This document shows positions 43,065-52,073 of a stretch of 64,000 nucleotides of DNA, one piece after another. Where the stretch lies: positions 1-64,000 of the forward strand of contig NZ_FMCW01000025.1 of the NCBI RefSeq assembly GCF_900091595.1. The letters run 5' to 3'. The position numbers were made by a program, and so were the translations under genes. Under the pieces are notes generated by a model, which worked only from the letters and a program-made list of their open reading frames with translations, did not search any database and had not been told where the DNA came from. Position 1 is the first letter of the stretch. The number at the start of each line of letters is the position of its first letter. Source of the stretch: Micromonospora haikouensis (lineage in GTDB: Bacteria; Actinomycetota; Actinomycetes; Mycobacteriales; Micromonosporaceae).

Positions 43065-44924
43065 ATGGCGGAGAATGGCATCGGTTGGGCGGCTCTCGGC
43101 TCACTGGCCGGCAACGGGCCGGCGGCCCGCGGACCGGCCCCCGGAACACTGCGCCGAATTCTCCGTTACGCCCACCCGTACCGTGGCGGGCTACTCGCTC
43201 TCTGCCTGCTCGTGCTGGCCGGGTCGGCGGCGATCGTGGCCACTCCGCTGCTGCTGCAGGCGATCGTCGAGGTGGGCATCGCCCGCCGGGACACGGACAC
43301 GGTGGTCCTGCTCGCCGGACTCGCCGCGGCCGTCGCGGTGGGAGAGGGACTGCTCAGCTACGCCCAACGGATGGTGTCCGCCCGGATCGGCGAGTCGATC
43401 ATCTACGATCTGCGGACCGAACTCGTCCGGCACATCCAGCGCATGTCGCTGACCTTCTTCACCCAGGTGCACACCGGCGCGCTGGTGTCCCGACTCAACA
43501 CCGACGTCATCGGCGCGCAGCGGGCGCTCACCTCGACCCTGGCCGGTCTGCTGGCCAACGTGGTCGCGGTCGTCTCGGTGGTGGCCACCATGTTCGTGGT
43601 CTCCTGGCCGGTCGCGGTGATCGCCGTGCTGCTGCTGCCCGCCTTCTTTCTGATCGGGCGGGTGGCGGCCCGTGGCCTGCGCTCCGTCGCCCGGGCCCAG
43701 ATGGGCGTCAACGCCGACCTGGCGGCCACGGCGGTGGAGCGGTTCAGCGCGGCCGGGGCGATGCTGGTCATGCTCTACGGCCGCGACGACGACGAGGCCG
43801 GCGCGTTCGCGCGGCACGCCGGCCGGGCCCGGGACCTCGGTATCGTCTCGGTCCGTCGGGGACAGCTACTGATGGTCACCCTCACCGGCGCCGCCGCGAT
43901 CGCCACCGCCGCCGTCTACGGCGTCGGCGGGGCACTGGTGGCCGGGGGGGCTATGCAACTCGGGGCGCTCATCGCGCTCGTCGCCCTGATCGGCCGGCTC
44001 TACGGCCCGGTTGCCGGGCTGGTCAACGTGCATGTGGACGTGATGAATGCGATGGTCAGCTTCGAACGCGTCTTCGCCGTCCTCGACCTGAAGCCGCCGG
44101 TCCTCGATTCGGGCCGGCGGGGACCGATCGAACCGGCCGTCCCGCCGCGGGTCAGCTTCGATCAGGTCAGCTTCGCCTACCCCACGACCGACCAGCTCAC
44201 CGCCGCTGGTTTGGACGAGGTACGGCTGCCCGGCCGACGCGGCGGCACCGGCGTGCTGCACGGAGTGTCGTTCGAGCTGCGGCCCGGTACGGTCACCGCG
44301 CTCGTCGGGCCCTCCGGGGCGGGCAAGACCACCATCGGGCACCTGCTGGCCCGCCTGTACGACCCGGACAGCGGTGCGGTCCGGATCAACGACGTCGACC
44401 TGAGGGAGTACCGCCTCGGGGCGGTGCGTGAGGCCGTGGGCGTGGTCAGCCAGGAGACGTTCCTGTTCCACGACACCATCCGGGCCAACCTGCACTACGC
44501 CCGTCCGGACGCCGCCGAGGCCGACCTCGAGCGTGCCCTTGAGGCCGCGCAACTCTTGGAGTTCGTCCGGGGTCTGCCACTCGGGCTCGACACCGTGGTC
44601 GGGGACCGGGGACAGCGGCTCTCCGGGGGCGAACGGCAACGGCTCGCCCTGGCCCGGCTGTTCCTCAAGAGCCCGGCGATCGTGGTCCTGGACGAGGCGA
44701 CCGCCCACCTCGACGGGGTGTCGGAGCGGCTGGTCCAGGAAGCGTTACGTGAGATCCTGCGCGGCCGTACCGCCCTGGTCATGGCGCACCGGTTGTCGAC
44801 CATCCGATCCGCCGACGCGATCGTGGTGCTCGCCGACGGCCTGATCGTCGAGGAAGGCGGCCACGAGGCGCTGCTCGCCCGCCAAGGGCTGTACGCATCC
44901 CTGTACCTGAGCCCCGGGGGGTGA
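43065..44924 (+). CDS. ABC exporter, fused permease and ATPase
   Basis: 619 residues. The N-terminal half holds about six transmembrane helices of an exporter permease (GLLALCLLVLAGSAAIVATP, LLANVVAVVSVVATMFVVSW). The C-terminal ATPase has Walker A GPSGAGKTT near 414, Q-loop VVSQETFLFHDT, signature LSGGERQR, Walker B IVVLDEA and an H-loop in MAHRLSTI. It works as a dimer in the cytoplasmic membrane. It lies 10 bp after the secreted acylase and 55 bp before an ANL ligase, so export of the acylated product before acylase trimming is a natural reading. A small insert lies between strand 1 and Walker A (LTAAGLDEVRLPGRRGG). Confidence 0.93.
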   Translation: MAENGIGWAALGSLAGNGPAARGPAPGTLRRILRYAHPYRGGLLALCLLVLAGSAAIVATPLLLQAIVEVGIARRDTDTVVLLAGLAAAVAVGEGLLSYAQRMVSARIGESIIYDLRTELVRHIQRMSLTFFTQVHTGALVSRLNTDVIGAQRALTSTLAGLLANVVAVVSVVATMFVVSWPVAVIAVLLLPAFFLIGRVAARGLRSVARAQMGVNADLAATAVERFSAAGAMLVMLYGRDDDEAGAFARHAGRARDLGIVSVRRGQLLMVTLTGAAAIATAAVYGVGGALVAGGAMQLGALIALVALIGRLYGPVAGLVNVHVDVMNAMVSFERVFAVLDLKPPVLDSGRRGPIEPAVPPRVSFDQVSFAYPTTDQLTAAGLDEVRLPGRRGGTGVLHGVSFELRPGTVTALVGPSGAGKTTIGHLLARLYDPDSGAVRINDVDLREYRLGAVREAVGVVSQETFLFHDTIRANLHYARPDAAEADLERALEAAQLLEFVRGLPLGLDTVVGDRGQRLSGGERQRLALARLFLKSPAIVVLDEATAHLDGVSERLVQEALREILRGRTALVMAHRLSTIRSADAIVVLADGLIVEEGGHEALLARQGLYASLYLSPGG

Positions 44925-44979
44925 GGGGGCAACCCCGACCCGCCGGCAACCCGGATCCACCGTGGTGAGGAGATCGGCC

Positions 44980-46485
44980 TTGAGTATCCCGACCACCACC
45001 CGCGCCGACCTCGTCGGGCGGATCGCGGAGTTGGCCCGGACCTGTCCGGACACCGTTGCGTTCGCGGTCGCCGCGCCCGACGGTCGCCTGGAGTCGCTGA
45101 CCTACGCGGAACTGTTCGCGACCAGCTGTCGTTTCCGAGACCACCTGCGCGAGCTTGGCGCCGGTCCCGAGATGCTGGTCGTCCTGGACCTCGACAACGA
45201 GCCGCTCTACCTGAGCTACCTGTTCGGCACGTGGATGCACGGCGGCGCGGTGCTGCCTGTCAGCACGACCCTGCCGGCCCCGGACAAGCGGTCACTGCTC
45301 GGTCTGGTCGAGACAGCGATCGGCCCGACCCTGGTCGTGGACGCGGCCGCCAGCGCGGGCCTGCGAGAGTCGTTGCGGACCGGGCCGGTCACCCCGCCCG
45401 GAGAGTCGCCGGGCGACGGCGAAGGCGCGACGCCGTACCTCTACCTCACCTCGGGCGGGTCCACCGGCCTGCCGAAGGTGGTGTCGTACACCTTTCGAGG
45501 TGTGGGCCGGTCGAGTTCGCCGCACGCGACCGGCGGGCGTGAACCCGTCGGCCTGGACGGTACCCGCCTGGTCTGCGGCGACCTGCACAGCACCGGCAAG
45601 CTGACGCTGGCGTTGCACGTCGTGCTGACCGGCTGCCGGGTCGTCACCATGCGGGACTTCGCGGTGGACACGGTCACCGCCGTCCTACGGGAGCAGACCG
45701 TCTACTCCTTGTGTCTGTCGCCGTTCCACATGGGCCGGATTCTCGTGCATCCCGACCTGGACACGGCGGCCTACCGCCGCCTCGGCCGGGTGTCGCACGG
45801 CGGAACCCATTGCCCGCAATGGGTCAAGCGCGGCTGGATCGGGCTGGTCGGGGCAAAACGCGTGCACGAGGTGTACTCCAGCAGCGAGGTCGGCGGATCG
45901 GCCCGACCGATCATGTGCGATGGACAGGAGTGGCTGCGCCGGCCGGGTACTGTCGGCCTGGGCCAGGGCATCCGGATCCTCGACGAGCAGGGGGCCGACG
46001 TGAAGCCCGGCACCATCGGCGAGGTGTTCGTGGCCCAGACCACCGGCCGGGCGAACTACTACGTCGGCAGCAGCGAACTGCGTGCCGCCGCCGACGACCC
46101 GACCTATGTGAGCGTCGCCGACCTGGGCTGGCTGGACGAGGACGGCTACCTGTTCATCGCCGACCGGCTGTCGGAGACACTGCGGATCGACGGGCAGACC
46201 GTGTACCCGTCCATGGTCGAGGAGGCCATCGGCGAGCACCCGCTGGTCGCCGACGTCGCGGTGGTCGGGGTGGTCGACGGCACCGGGCAGCTTCGGCTGC
46301 ACGCCGTGGTCGAGCCGGTGCCTGGCGCCGCCGGACGCCTCGACGCGACGGCCGTGCTCGACCACTGCCGGCAACGGTTGGACGAGGTGCGCTTCCCACG
46401 AGTCGTGCAGTTCACCGAACGGCTGCCGCGTACCCGGGAGGGCAAGATGCGCCGGTCCGTCGTCCGCGAGATCGCCGCCAGATGA
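44980..46485 (+). CDS. ANL-superfamily acyl/aminoacyl ligase
   Basis: 501 residues from the TTG at 44980, supported by GAGGAG eight bases upstream; a GTG six codons before has no SD. AMP-binding motifs are present: YLTSGGSTGLPKVV near residue 150, YSSSEVGGS as A5, SVADLGWLDEDGYLFIADR as A7/A8 and the catalytic Lys in RTREGKMRRS. The A4 region (GDLHSTGKLTLALHVV) differs from NRPS A domains, and the size and motifs are nearer to acyl-CoA or acyl-ACP ligases. It overlaps the next gene by four bases, and that gene begins with a carrier domain, its likely acceptor. The substrate is unknown. Confidence 0.85.
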   Translation: MSIPTTTRADLVGRIAELARTCPDTVAFAVAAPDGRLESLTYAELFATSCRFRDHLRELGAGPEMLVVLDLDNEPLYLSYLFGTWMHGGAVLPVSTTLPAPDKRSLLGLVETAIGPTLVVDAAASAGLRESLRTGPVTPPGESPGDGEGATPYLYLTSGGSTGLPKVVSYTFRGVGRSSSPHATGGREPVGLDGTRLVCGDLHSTGKLTLALHVVLTGCRVVTMRDFAVDTVTAVLREQTVYSLCLSPFHMGRILVHPDLDTAAYRRLGRVSHGGTHCPQWVKRGWIGLVGAKRVHEVYSSSEVGGSARPIMCDGQEWLRRPGTVGLGQGIRILDEQGADVKPGTIGEVFVAQTTGRANYYVGSSELRAAADDPTYVSVADLGWLDEDGYLFIADRLSETLRIDGQTVYPSMVEEAIGEHPLVADVAVVGVVDGTGQLRLHAVVEPVPGAAGRLDATAVLDHCRQRLDEVRFPRVVQFTERLPRTREGKMRRSVVREIAAR

Positions 46486-47759
46486 GCGCACCGGCCCGCC
46501 TGGCGGACATCCTGCGCGAGACGCTGGAAATCGACGACGCGGACTTCGGTCGACCGTTCCTGGACGTCGGCGGGAACTCGCTGCGGGCCGCGCTCGTCGT
46601 CGACGCTGCCGAGTCCGCCGGCATCGACATCGGCATCGACCAGCTCTACCGGGCGCCGACGCTGTGGGCGGTGGTCGAGGCCGTCCGCGGACCGGGCGAT
46701 CGCGGCTCCGACGCGCTCGCGTTGACGCGGACCCAGCGCGCGGTGCTGGACCGCACCCCGACCGCCCGGTGGCGACTCGCCGTGCTGCGCCCCGCCGGTG
46801 CCGACTGGAACGACCAGATCCTGGAGGTCGCCGCCCGGGGCGTACTTGGCCGTTACGACGCGCTGCGGGTGCGGCTCACCACCGACGGCCTCGGACAGCG
46901 CGTCACCGACCTGCCAGTGGCCGAGGACGTGCTGGCCCGGGTCCACGTCGAGAGCCGACCGAACGGGTGGGACCTGCGCCGGCTGCTGCCCGACCCGGGC
47001 GACGTACGCGCCGTGCCGCTGACCCACTTCGTCCTGCTCGACCACGACGGCCCGGACCGTCCGTGGTTGCTGGTCGGGGTGCACCCGGTGCTCTGCGACG
47101 CGGCGTCCTTCGACCGGGTGGTCCGGGCGCTGCGCACGACGGTCGCCGTCGTGCTCGACGGCGAGCCGGTCCTGGGGGAGCCCGCCCGGCCGACCTGGCG
47201 TGACTGGTGCCGGCACGAGAACCTGGCTCCCGGCCCGGCACCCGCCACGGCCATGCCGATGGGCCCGGGGCCGGGCGCCGCGGTCTGGCGTGCCGTCGGT
47301 ACGGTGCTGACCGACAGCCATGCCGTACCCGAACTCGACCTGCCGGTCGACGATCCGGCGGAGGACGACCGGTCCCACGGCGCGTTGGGCCTGCCCCCGC
47401 AGGCCGAGCCGGTCGGCTGTTACACGGCCGGGCCGGCCCGCCGCTTCGTCGCCGGCCGGCGGGCAGGCGCGCCGGACGCACCGCCCGGGCCCGTGCCCGA
47501 GATCAGGATTCGACGGCGGGCCGGAGACCGGGTCGTCACGCCGCCCGGTACCGCGGCGGGACTGCTGCTCGACGTACGTTCGGCCTCCGACACGTTGGAC
47601 CTGACCTGGTACGTCGACCCGCGGCGGCACGACGTCGCGGCCGTGGCCACCACGGCGGGCCGGGTGACGGGTGCGCTGGCGCGGCTCGACCCTGGGCTCA
47701 CCGTCGCCGCCCGGGTGCTGCCGACCGGCGTGGACTGGGCGGGGGCCGGCGATGAGTGA
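46482..47759 (+). CDS. Carrier domain fused to a degenerate condensation-like domain (T-C*)
   Basis: 425 residues. An intact carrier domain opens the protein (LADILRETLEIDDADF, DVGGNSLRAALVVD, Ser near 32). After residue 85 (LALTRTQRAVLDRTPTARW) follows a half-size condensation-like domain. The HHxxxDG motif is replaced by HPVLCDA near 201, with the second His and the Gly missing, and normal C-domain motifs after it cannot be found. Catalysis of peptide bonds is therefore doubtful; holding or presenting the chain is more likely. It is translated together with the ligase before and the next protein (8-base overlap). Confidence 0.75.
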   Translation: MSAPARLADILRETLEIDDADFGRPFLDVGGNSLRAALVVDAAESAGIDIGIDQLYRAPTLWAVVEAVRGPGDRGSDALALTRTQRAVLDRTPTARWRLAVLRPAGADWNDQILEVAARGVLGRYDALRVRLTTDGLGQRVTDLPVAEDVLARVHVESRPNGWDLRRLLPDPGDVRAVPLTHFVLLDHDGPDRPWLLVGVHPVLCDAASFDRVVRALRTTVAVVLDGEPVLGEPARPTWRDWCRHENLAPGPAPATAMPMGPGPGAAVWRAVGTVLTDSHAVPELDLPVDDPAEDDRSHGALGLPPQAEPVGCYTAGPARRFVAGRRAGAPDAPPGPVPEIRIRRRAGDRVVTPPGTAAGLLLDVRSASDTLDLTWYVDPRRHDVAAVATTAGRVTGALARLDPGLTVAARVLPTGVDWAGAGDE

Positions 47760-49641
47760 GGCCGCGCGGCCGCTCAGCCGCAGCCAGTTTTTCTGGATCT
47801 TCCAGATGCTCGAGGCGCCACCGGCGCAGCGGCACCAGTACGTGACGACCCGACTGGTCGCGCTGCCGCCCGGCCGCCGTACTGCGGACGTCACCGCCGC
47901 CGTGCGGGAGGTGGTGGCCCGCCACGGCGTTCTGCGGACCAGAATCGCGCACCGCCCCGGCTCGGGCATGACAGGCGTCGTGGACCCGGCGACCGACATG
48001 GACGTGCCGGTGCGGCGATTGGAGGACTGTGGTTACGTCGGCGTCACCGGCCTGGTCGACGACCTCAGCCACCGGGCCGCCGACATCGAGGGATGCTGGC
48101 CGATTCAGGCGAGCGTGCTCACCCTCGACGACCAGCCGAGGTACCTGGCCGTCGCCATCCACCGGCACGCCGCCGACCAGGAGGCGTTGGCGGTGCTGGA
48201 GGGTGAGTTCGGCCACCTGCTCGGTGCCCGGCATGGCGACACCGGGCCGGTGCTGCCCGCCGCCGGCACCGCCGAGGAGCGTCTGGCCCACGAAGCGGAC
48301 CCTGCACGCGGTACACAGCGGCGGCAGGCCCGCGAGCATTGGGCCAGGCTGCTGCGCGGCGCGCCGACGGTGTCCTTTCCCTACCATGCCGAGCCCGGTG
48401 GCTCCGGAACGGTACGGACGCTGACCCTGACCTCGCCGGCACTGGGGCTGGTCCTGCCCACGGTCGCCCGTCGGTGCGGGCAGGCCGCGTCCGCCGTGGT
48501 GCTGACCGTGGCCAGCATGGTGCTGCGCTGCTACACCGGATCGTCCATCCGCTGGTCCCTGGTGGCGGACAAGGGGGCACGGCCGGGTGCCGGCCCCGTT
48601 GTCGAGACCCGGCTGCAACCGGTCGTCGTCGACGTCGACCTGCCGCTCGGCGCGCCGTTTCCCGCCGCCGTCGCGGTCACGGCCTCGGCCATGCTGACGG
48701 CGCAACGTTTCGCCGACTACGACTACTGCGAGTTTCTCGACGACCGGGCCGCGCTCTGGGGGAGCCGGGGCGGGGTCACCCAGGTCGACGCGTACTACCA
48801 CGCCATGACGGTCGCGGCGGGCGACGGGTACACCGGCCGTGTCCGGCGGGTGTCGGCCGGTGTCCGGGCCCGTACCACCATCGAGTGGGGAGCAGTGGAG
48901 AGCGCCAAACGGGGCCTGGAACTCTCCGCCGCGGACTCCGCCGACGGTTGCGTGCTCGCCCTGCTGGCCGAACGCCGGGTGTTGGACGACGCGGCGATGC
49001 TGACCGTGCTCAGGAGGGTCGAGTCACTGCTGTGCGACGTCGCCGCCGGTGCCGACCCGACCATTGACGAGGTCGCGGCTGGTCTGCCCGGCGACTGGCC
49101 ACGGCCCCCGGAAGGCTGTTTCGCCCGCGCGGGTGTGTGGGCCGACCCGGATCTGATGCGCGAGTTGTGGCTGACCGATCCGCGGGTGCGTACGGCGCAC
49201 GTCGGCCCGGCCGGCGACGGCACCCCCCGTCTGGTGGCCAGTCTGGAGGTGACCGCGGACCTGCCCGATCCACTGCGTCCACTGCTGCCGTACTGGGACC
49301 ATCCGGGCGTGGTCCGGCCGGACGAGGTGGTTGTCCACCGGTTACCGCCCGACGCGTCGGCCGCCGCACCTCCCGAACCGGTGCGACGGCCGCAGGTCGT
49401 GGCTCTGCTGGCGGCCGTGCGGCAGGTGACGGCCGATCCAGCGGTAGGGCCGGAGGCCAGCTTCCGGGACCAGGGCGGCCGAGCCGCCCTGGTGCCGAGC
49501 ATCCAGCGTTGCCTCGAACTGGCCGGGTGGACCGGGCTGCGGGGCCGGGCGCTGCTCGGACCGCAGCCACTGGAACAGCTCGCCGGCGCGCTGGAAGCCC
49601 TGCCGGCGGCACACCACCGGGAGCCCCTCGATGCGCGTTGA
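47752..49641 (+). CDS. Degenerate condensation domain with a serine-less carrier-like domain (C*-T*)
   Basis: 629 residues. The start RPLSRSQFFWIFQMLEAPPA is a C1-like motif. The catalytic motif region reads IHRHAADQEA near 136, so of HHxxxDG only the first His and the Asp remain. The later part keeps the C-domain outline (VVLTVASMVLRCYTGSSIRW, WSLVADKGARPG). The last 80 residues have the helical pattern of a carrier domain, but the site is DQGGRAALVPS, with Ala where the phosphopantetheine Ser should be. So neither domain looks catalytically normal. Its end overlaps the next gene by 11 bases. A structural or docking role is inferred. Confidence 0.72.
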   Translation: MSEAARPLSRSQFFWIFQMLEAPPAQRHQYVTTRLVALPPGRRTADVTAAVREVVARHGVLRTRIAHRPGSGMTGVVDPATDMDVPVRRLEDCGYVGVTGLVDDLSHRAADIEGCWPIQASVLTLDDQPRYLAVAIHRHAADQEALAVLEGEFGHLLGARHGDTGPVLPAAGTAEERLAHEADPARGTQRRQAREHWARLLRGAPTVSFPYHAEPGGSGTVRTLTLTSPALGLVLPTVARRCGQAASAVVLTVASMVLRCYTGSSIRWSLVADKGARPGAGPVVETRLQPVVVDVDLPLGAPFPAAVAVTASAMLTAQRFADYDYCEFLDDRAALWGSRGGVTQVDAYYHAMTVAAGDGYTGRVRRVSAGVRARTTIEWGAVESAKRGLELSAADSADGCVLALLAERRVLDDAAMLTVLRRVESLLCDVAAGADPTIDEVAAGLPGDWPRPPEGCFARAGVWADPDLMRELWLTDPRVRTAHVGPAGDGTPRLVASLEVTADLPDPLRPLLPYWDHPGVVRPDEVVVHRLPPDASAAAPPEPVRRPQVVALLAAVRQVTADPAVGPEASFRDQGGRAALVPSIQRCLELAGWTGLRGRALLGPQPLEQLAGALEALPAAHHREPLDAR

Positions 49642-51256
49642 ACCAGCCTTGTTCGACGACCTCCTCGACCCGGTCGGCGCCTGGGGCACGCGCGAGCCGG
49701 ACCGCGTCGCCGTGACCACGCGGGGCGGCTCGCTCCGGTACGCCGCCCTCGCGGCGGCCGCCGGGAAGCTGGCCGCCACGTTGGCCCCGTCCGCCCGCAA
49801 CGACGATCCTCACCGAACGGTCGCGCTGTGTGTACGTCCCGACGGGACCCTGCCGGTGGCGCTGCTCGCCGCGCTGGCCGCCGGTGTGGAGCCGCTCGTC
49901 GTCGACTCCTCCTGGCCGCTGCCGGCCGTCGCCGGCCTGGCCCGCCTGACGGGCGTCGGCATGGTGGTGGCCGCCGCCGATGACCTGTGCCGTTGGAGCG
50001 GGCTCGGTGCCGGACCGGTGCTCCCGGTGCCGGTGCGTGGCCCGCGTGCCCACCTCGCCGGAACCGGCGCCACGGCACCGGGCGGATACGTCTCCTGCCC
50101 GGTGTGGGCCACCGATCCGGCGGCGGTGCACCGGCTCAGCCGCGCGGTCCTCACCCGCTCGGTGGCGACCGTCGTCGCCGATACCGGGATCGGCCCGACG
50201 GACACCGTGCTCTACCGGGGCGGCGCGACGTGCGGTGTCGCGCCGCTGCGTATGCTGCCCGCGCTGGCGGCCGGCGCCCGGCTGGTCCTGGCCGGCAGGG
50301 ACGAACGACAGCACCTGGTGTTCGCGCTGGAGGCGGTACGGCGCGAAGCCGCGACGGTCGTCGAGTTGACCGCAACCGAGGTCCGTCTCCTGCTTGGCGC
50401 CGGCGACCGGCTGGCGTACCTGCTTCTGGCTGCGCGGGAGACCCTCCGCGTCGTCTGGCTCGTCGCGGGAACCCTCGACAGCCAGGACGAGGAGACGCTG
50501 CGGCGCCTGCTCGGCGTGCGGGTCGCGCACACCGACGGCACCACCGGGCTGGGCCCGTCGCCGAACGCTGAACGCGTGCCAGAACCCGGCCGCGTCGGGC
50601 CGGAGTCCGGCCCACCCGCTGCACCGCCGGACCATCTCGTGCCGGCCCCGGAACAGCGCGTGCCGAATGCTGGTGCCATCGGTCGGCCGGGCGTGGCGGG
50701 GACGGTCCTGATCGCCGGGGTTCCCGGCGACCCGGCCGCGATCGAGCGGACCATCGCCGGGCATCCGGCCGTCGCGCATGCGCAGCTGAGCCTTGCCGGT
50801 CCGGCGGGCCTGACCGCGCGGGTCCGGCTGGCCGACCCGGATCCCGTCGATCCGTTCGACACCATGGTGCTCGTCGAGTGGCTGGAGTCGATGCTGCCGC
50901 CCGAGCTCGTGCCCCGGACGGTCGTGGTCGACGGCATCGCGCCCGATCCGGTCGGGCCGGACCCGGAGATCCTGCGCGCCTGGTTGCCGCGCGTCCGCGA
51001 CATCGTCGCGACCGTGTTGGAGGGGGTGCGGGTCGAACCGACGGACAACTTCTTCGCCCTGGGCGGCAACTCGTTGCGCACCGCGCTGCTGGTCGATCAG
51101 ATCAACGACGACCTGGGCGTCGAGCTGTCGATCGGCGCGGTGATGGAAAGTCCGACGGTCGCCGACCTGGCCGCGCTGGTGGCCGCTGCCGCCGGCGCGG
51201 CCCCGCCCCGGCCGGCTGAGGCCGCCCAGCCCACCCAGAGAGGGGACGGCACGTGA
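49631..51256 (+). CDS. Degenerate adenylation-like domain fused to an intact carrier domain (A*-T)
   Basis: 541 residues. The N-terminal part follows an A domain in order (TREPDRVAVTTRGGSLRYAA, ALCVRPDGTLPVALLAALAA, LPALAAGARLVLAGRDERQH). It has no TSGSTGxPKG: the expected place reads ATAPGGYVSCPVWATDP. A5 is HTDGTTGLG instead of NxYGPTE, and A7-A10 including the catalytic Lys are missing. It cannot make an aminoacyl adenylate by the usual mechanism. The C-terminal carrier domain is intact (FFALGGNSLRTALLVDQ, Ser near 480). It overlaps C*-T* by 11 bases and the thioesterase by four. The carrier is probably loaded by one of the free A domains. Confidence 0.72.
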   Translation: MRVEPALFDDLLDPVGAWGTREPDRVAVTTRGGSLRYAALAAAAGKLAATLAPSARNDDPHRTVALCVRPDGTLPVALLAALAAGVEPLVVDSSWPLPAVAGLARLTGVGMVVAAADDLCRWSGLGAGPVLPVPVRGPRAHLAGTGATAPGGYVSCPVWATDPAAVHRLSRAVLTRSVATVVADTGIGPTDTVLYRGGATCGVAPLRMLPALAAGARLVLAGRDERQHLVFALEAVRREAATVVELTATEVRLLLGAGDRLAYLLLAARETLRVVWLVAGTLDSQDEETLRRLLGVRVAHTDGTTGLGPSPNAERVPEPGRVGPESGPPAAPPDHLVPAPEQRVPNAGAIGRPGVAGTVLIAGVPGDPAAIERTIAGHPAVAHAQLSLAGPAGLTARVRLADPDPVDPFDTMVLVEWLESMLPPELVPRTVVVDGIAPDPVGPDPEILRAWLPRVRDIVATVLEGVRVEPTDNFFALGGNSLRTALLVDQINDDLGVELSIGAVMESPTVADLAALVAAAAGAAPPRPAEAAQPTQRGDGT

Positions 51257-52059
51257 GACCACAGCCGCCGCAGACCCGGGCGCTGGCCGTCAAGCTCAAC
51301 ACGGTCGGCGGCGCCCGCACCGCCGTCTTCTACCCGGGCATCGACGGCGGGGTGGACGTCGCCACCCACTTCAGCGCCCGGATGCCCGACTGGACCGTGT
51401 ACGGCATCCTGACCGCGCCCGCGGTCCCGGCCGGCGACTCCATCCCGGGCATGGCGGCCCGCGGGCTGGCGGCCCTGGCCCGCAAGGGGCGGCCCGTCCC
51501 CGACTGCGTGGTCGGATTCTCCTTCGGCTGCTTCGTCGCGCTCGAGGCGGCCCAACAGCTACGGGCGGCCGGCACGCCCGCGCCGTGCCTGGTTCTGATC
51601 GACGCGCTGGTCCGGCTCGGGTCGCAGGAGGTGCCGCCCGCCGTCGAGTCGGTCTGGCAGTTCGCCCGCGCCGCGGGGCTGGTCAGTGAGCTGGCCGAGT
51701 TCGCCTCCTGGGACGTGCCGACCAGGATTGCCGCCATCATCCGGGACTGCGGCCGAACGCTGCGCGGCCTGGACCAGGAAACCGGCCGGCGGCTCTACGA
51801 CAACATCGAACGCGGCACCGAGGCGCTGACCGGATACCGGGTGTCCGCGTACCCGGAGGCGGCCGGAGTGGTCGTCGCCAGCGGCTCCACGCTGACCCGG
51901 CCTGATCCGGCGTTGTGGCGAGGGGTGTTCACCGGCCGGTTCGAGCTGGCCGTCGTCCCCGGCACGCACATCGAGCTGATGTCACCGGAGCGGGCCGAGG
52001 AGGTCGCCGACGCCGTACGCACGCTGGCGGACGGGTCGAGCCGTCCCAGCGGCGACTGA
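51253..52059 (+). CDS. Thioesterase, alpha/beta-hydrolase type
   Basis: 268 residues from a GTG that overlaps the previous stop. The N-terminus AVFYPGIDGGVDVATHFSAR is the oxyanion-loop strand, and the nucleophile motif is VVGFSFGCFVALEAAQQL (GxSxG, Ser near 85). LVLIDALVRL gives the strand after it, and the catalytic His is in VVPGTHIELMSPE. It resembles type I TE domains cut free from an NRPS as well as type II editing thioesterases. It is the only thioesterase in the window, so it is the main candidate for releasing the product of this half of the cluster. Confidence 0.87.
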   Translation: MRPQPPQTRALAVKLNTVGGARTAVFYPGIDGGVDVATHFSARMPDWTVYGILTAPAVPAGDSIPGMAARGLAALARKGRPVPDCVVGFSFGCFVALEAAQQLRAAGTPAPCLVLIDALVRLGSQEVPPAVESVWQFARAAGLVSELAEFASWDVPTRIAAIIRDCGRTLRGLDQETGRRLYDNIERGTEALTGYRVSAYPEAAGVVVASGSTLTRPDPALWRGVFTGRFELAVVPGTHIELMSPERAEEVADAVRTLADGSSRPSGD

Positions 52060-52073
52060 CCGGGCCGGTCGCG

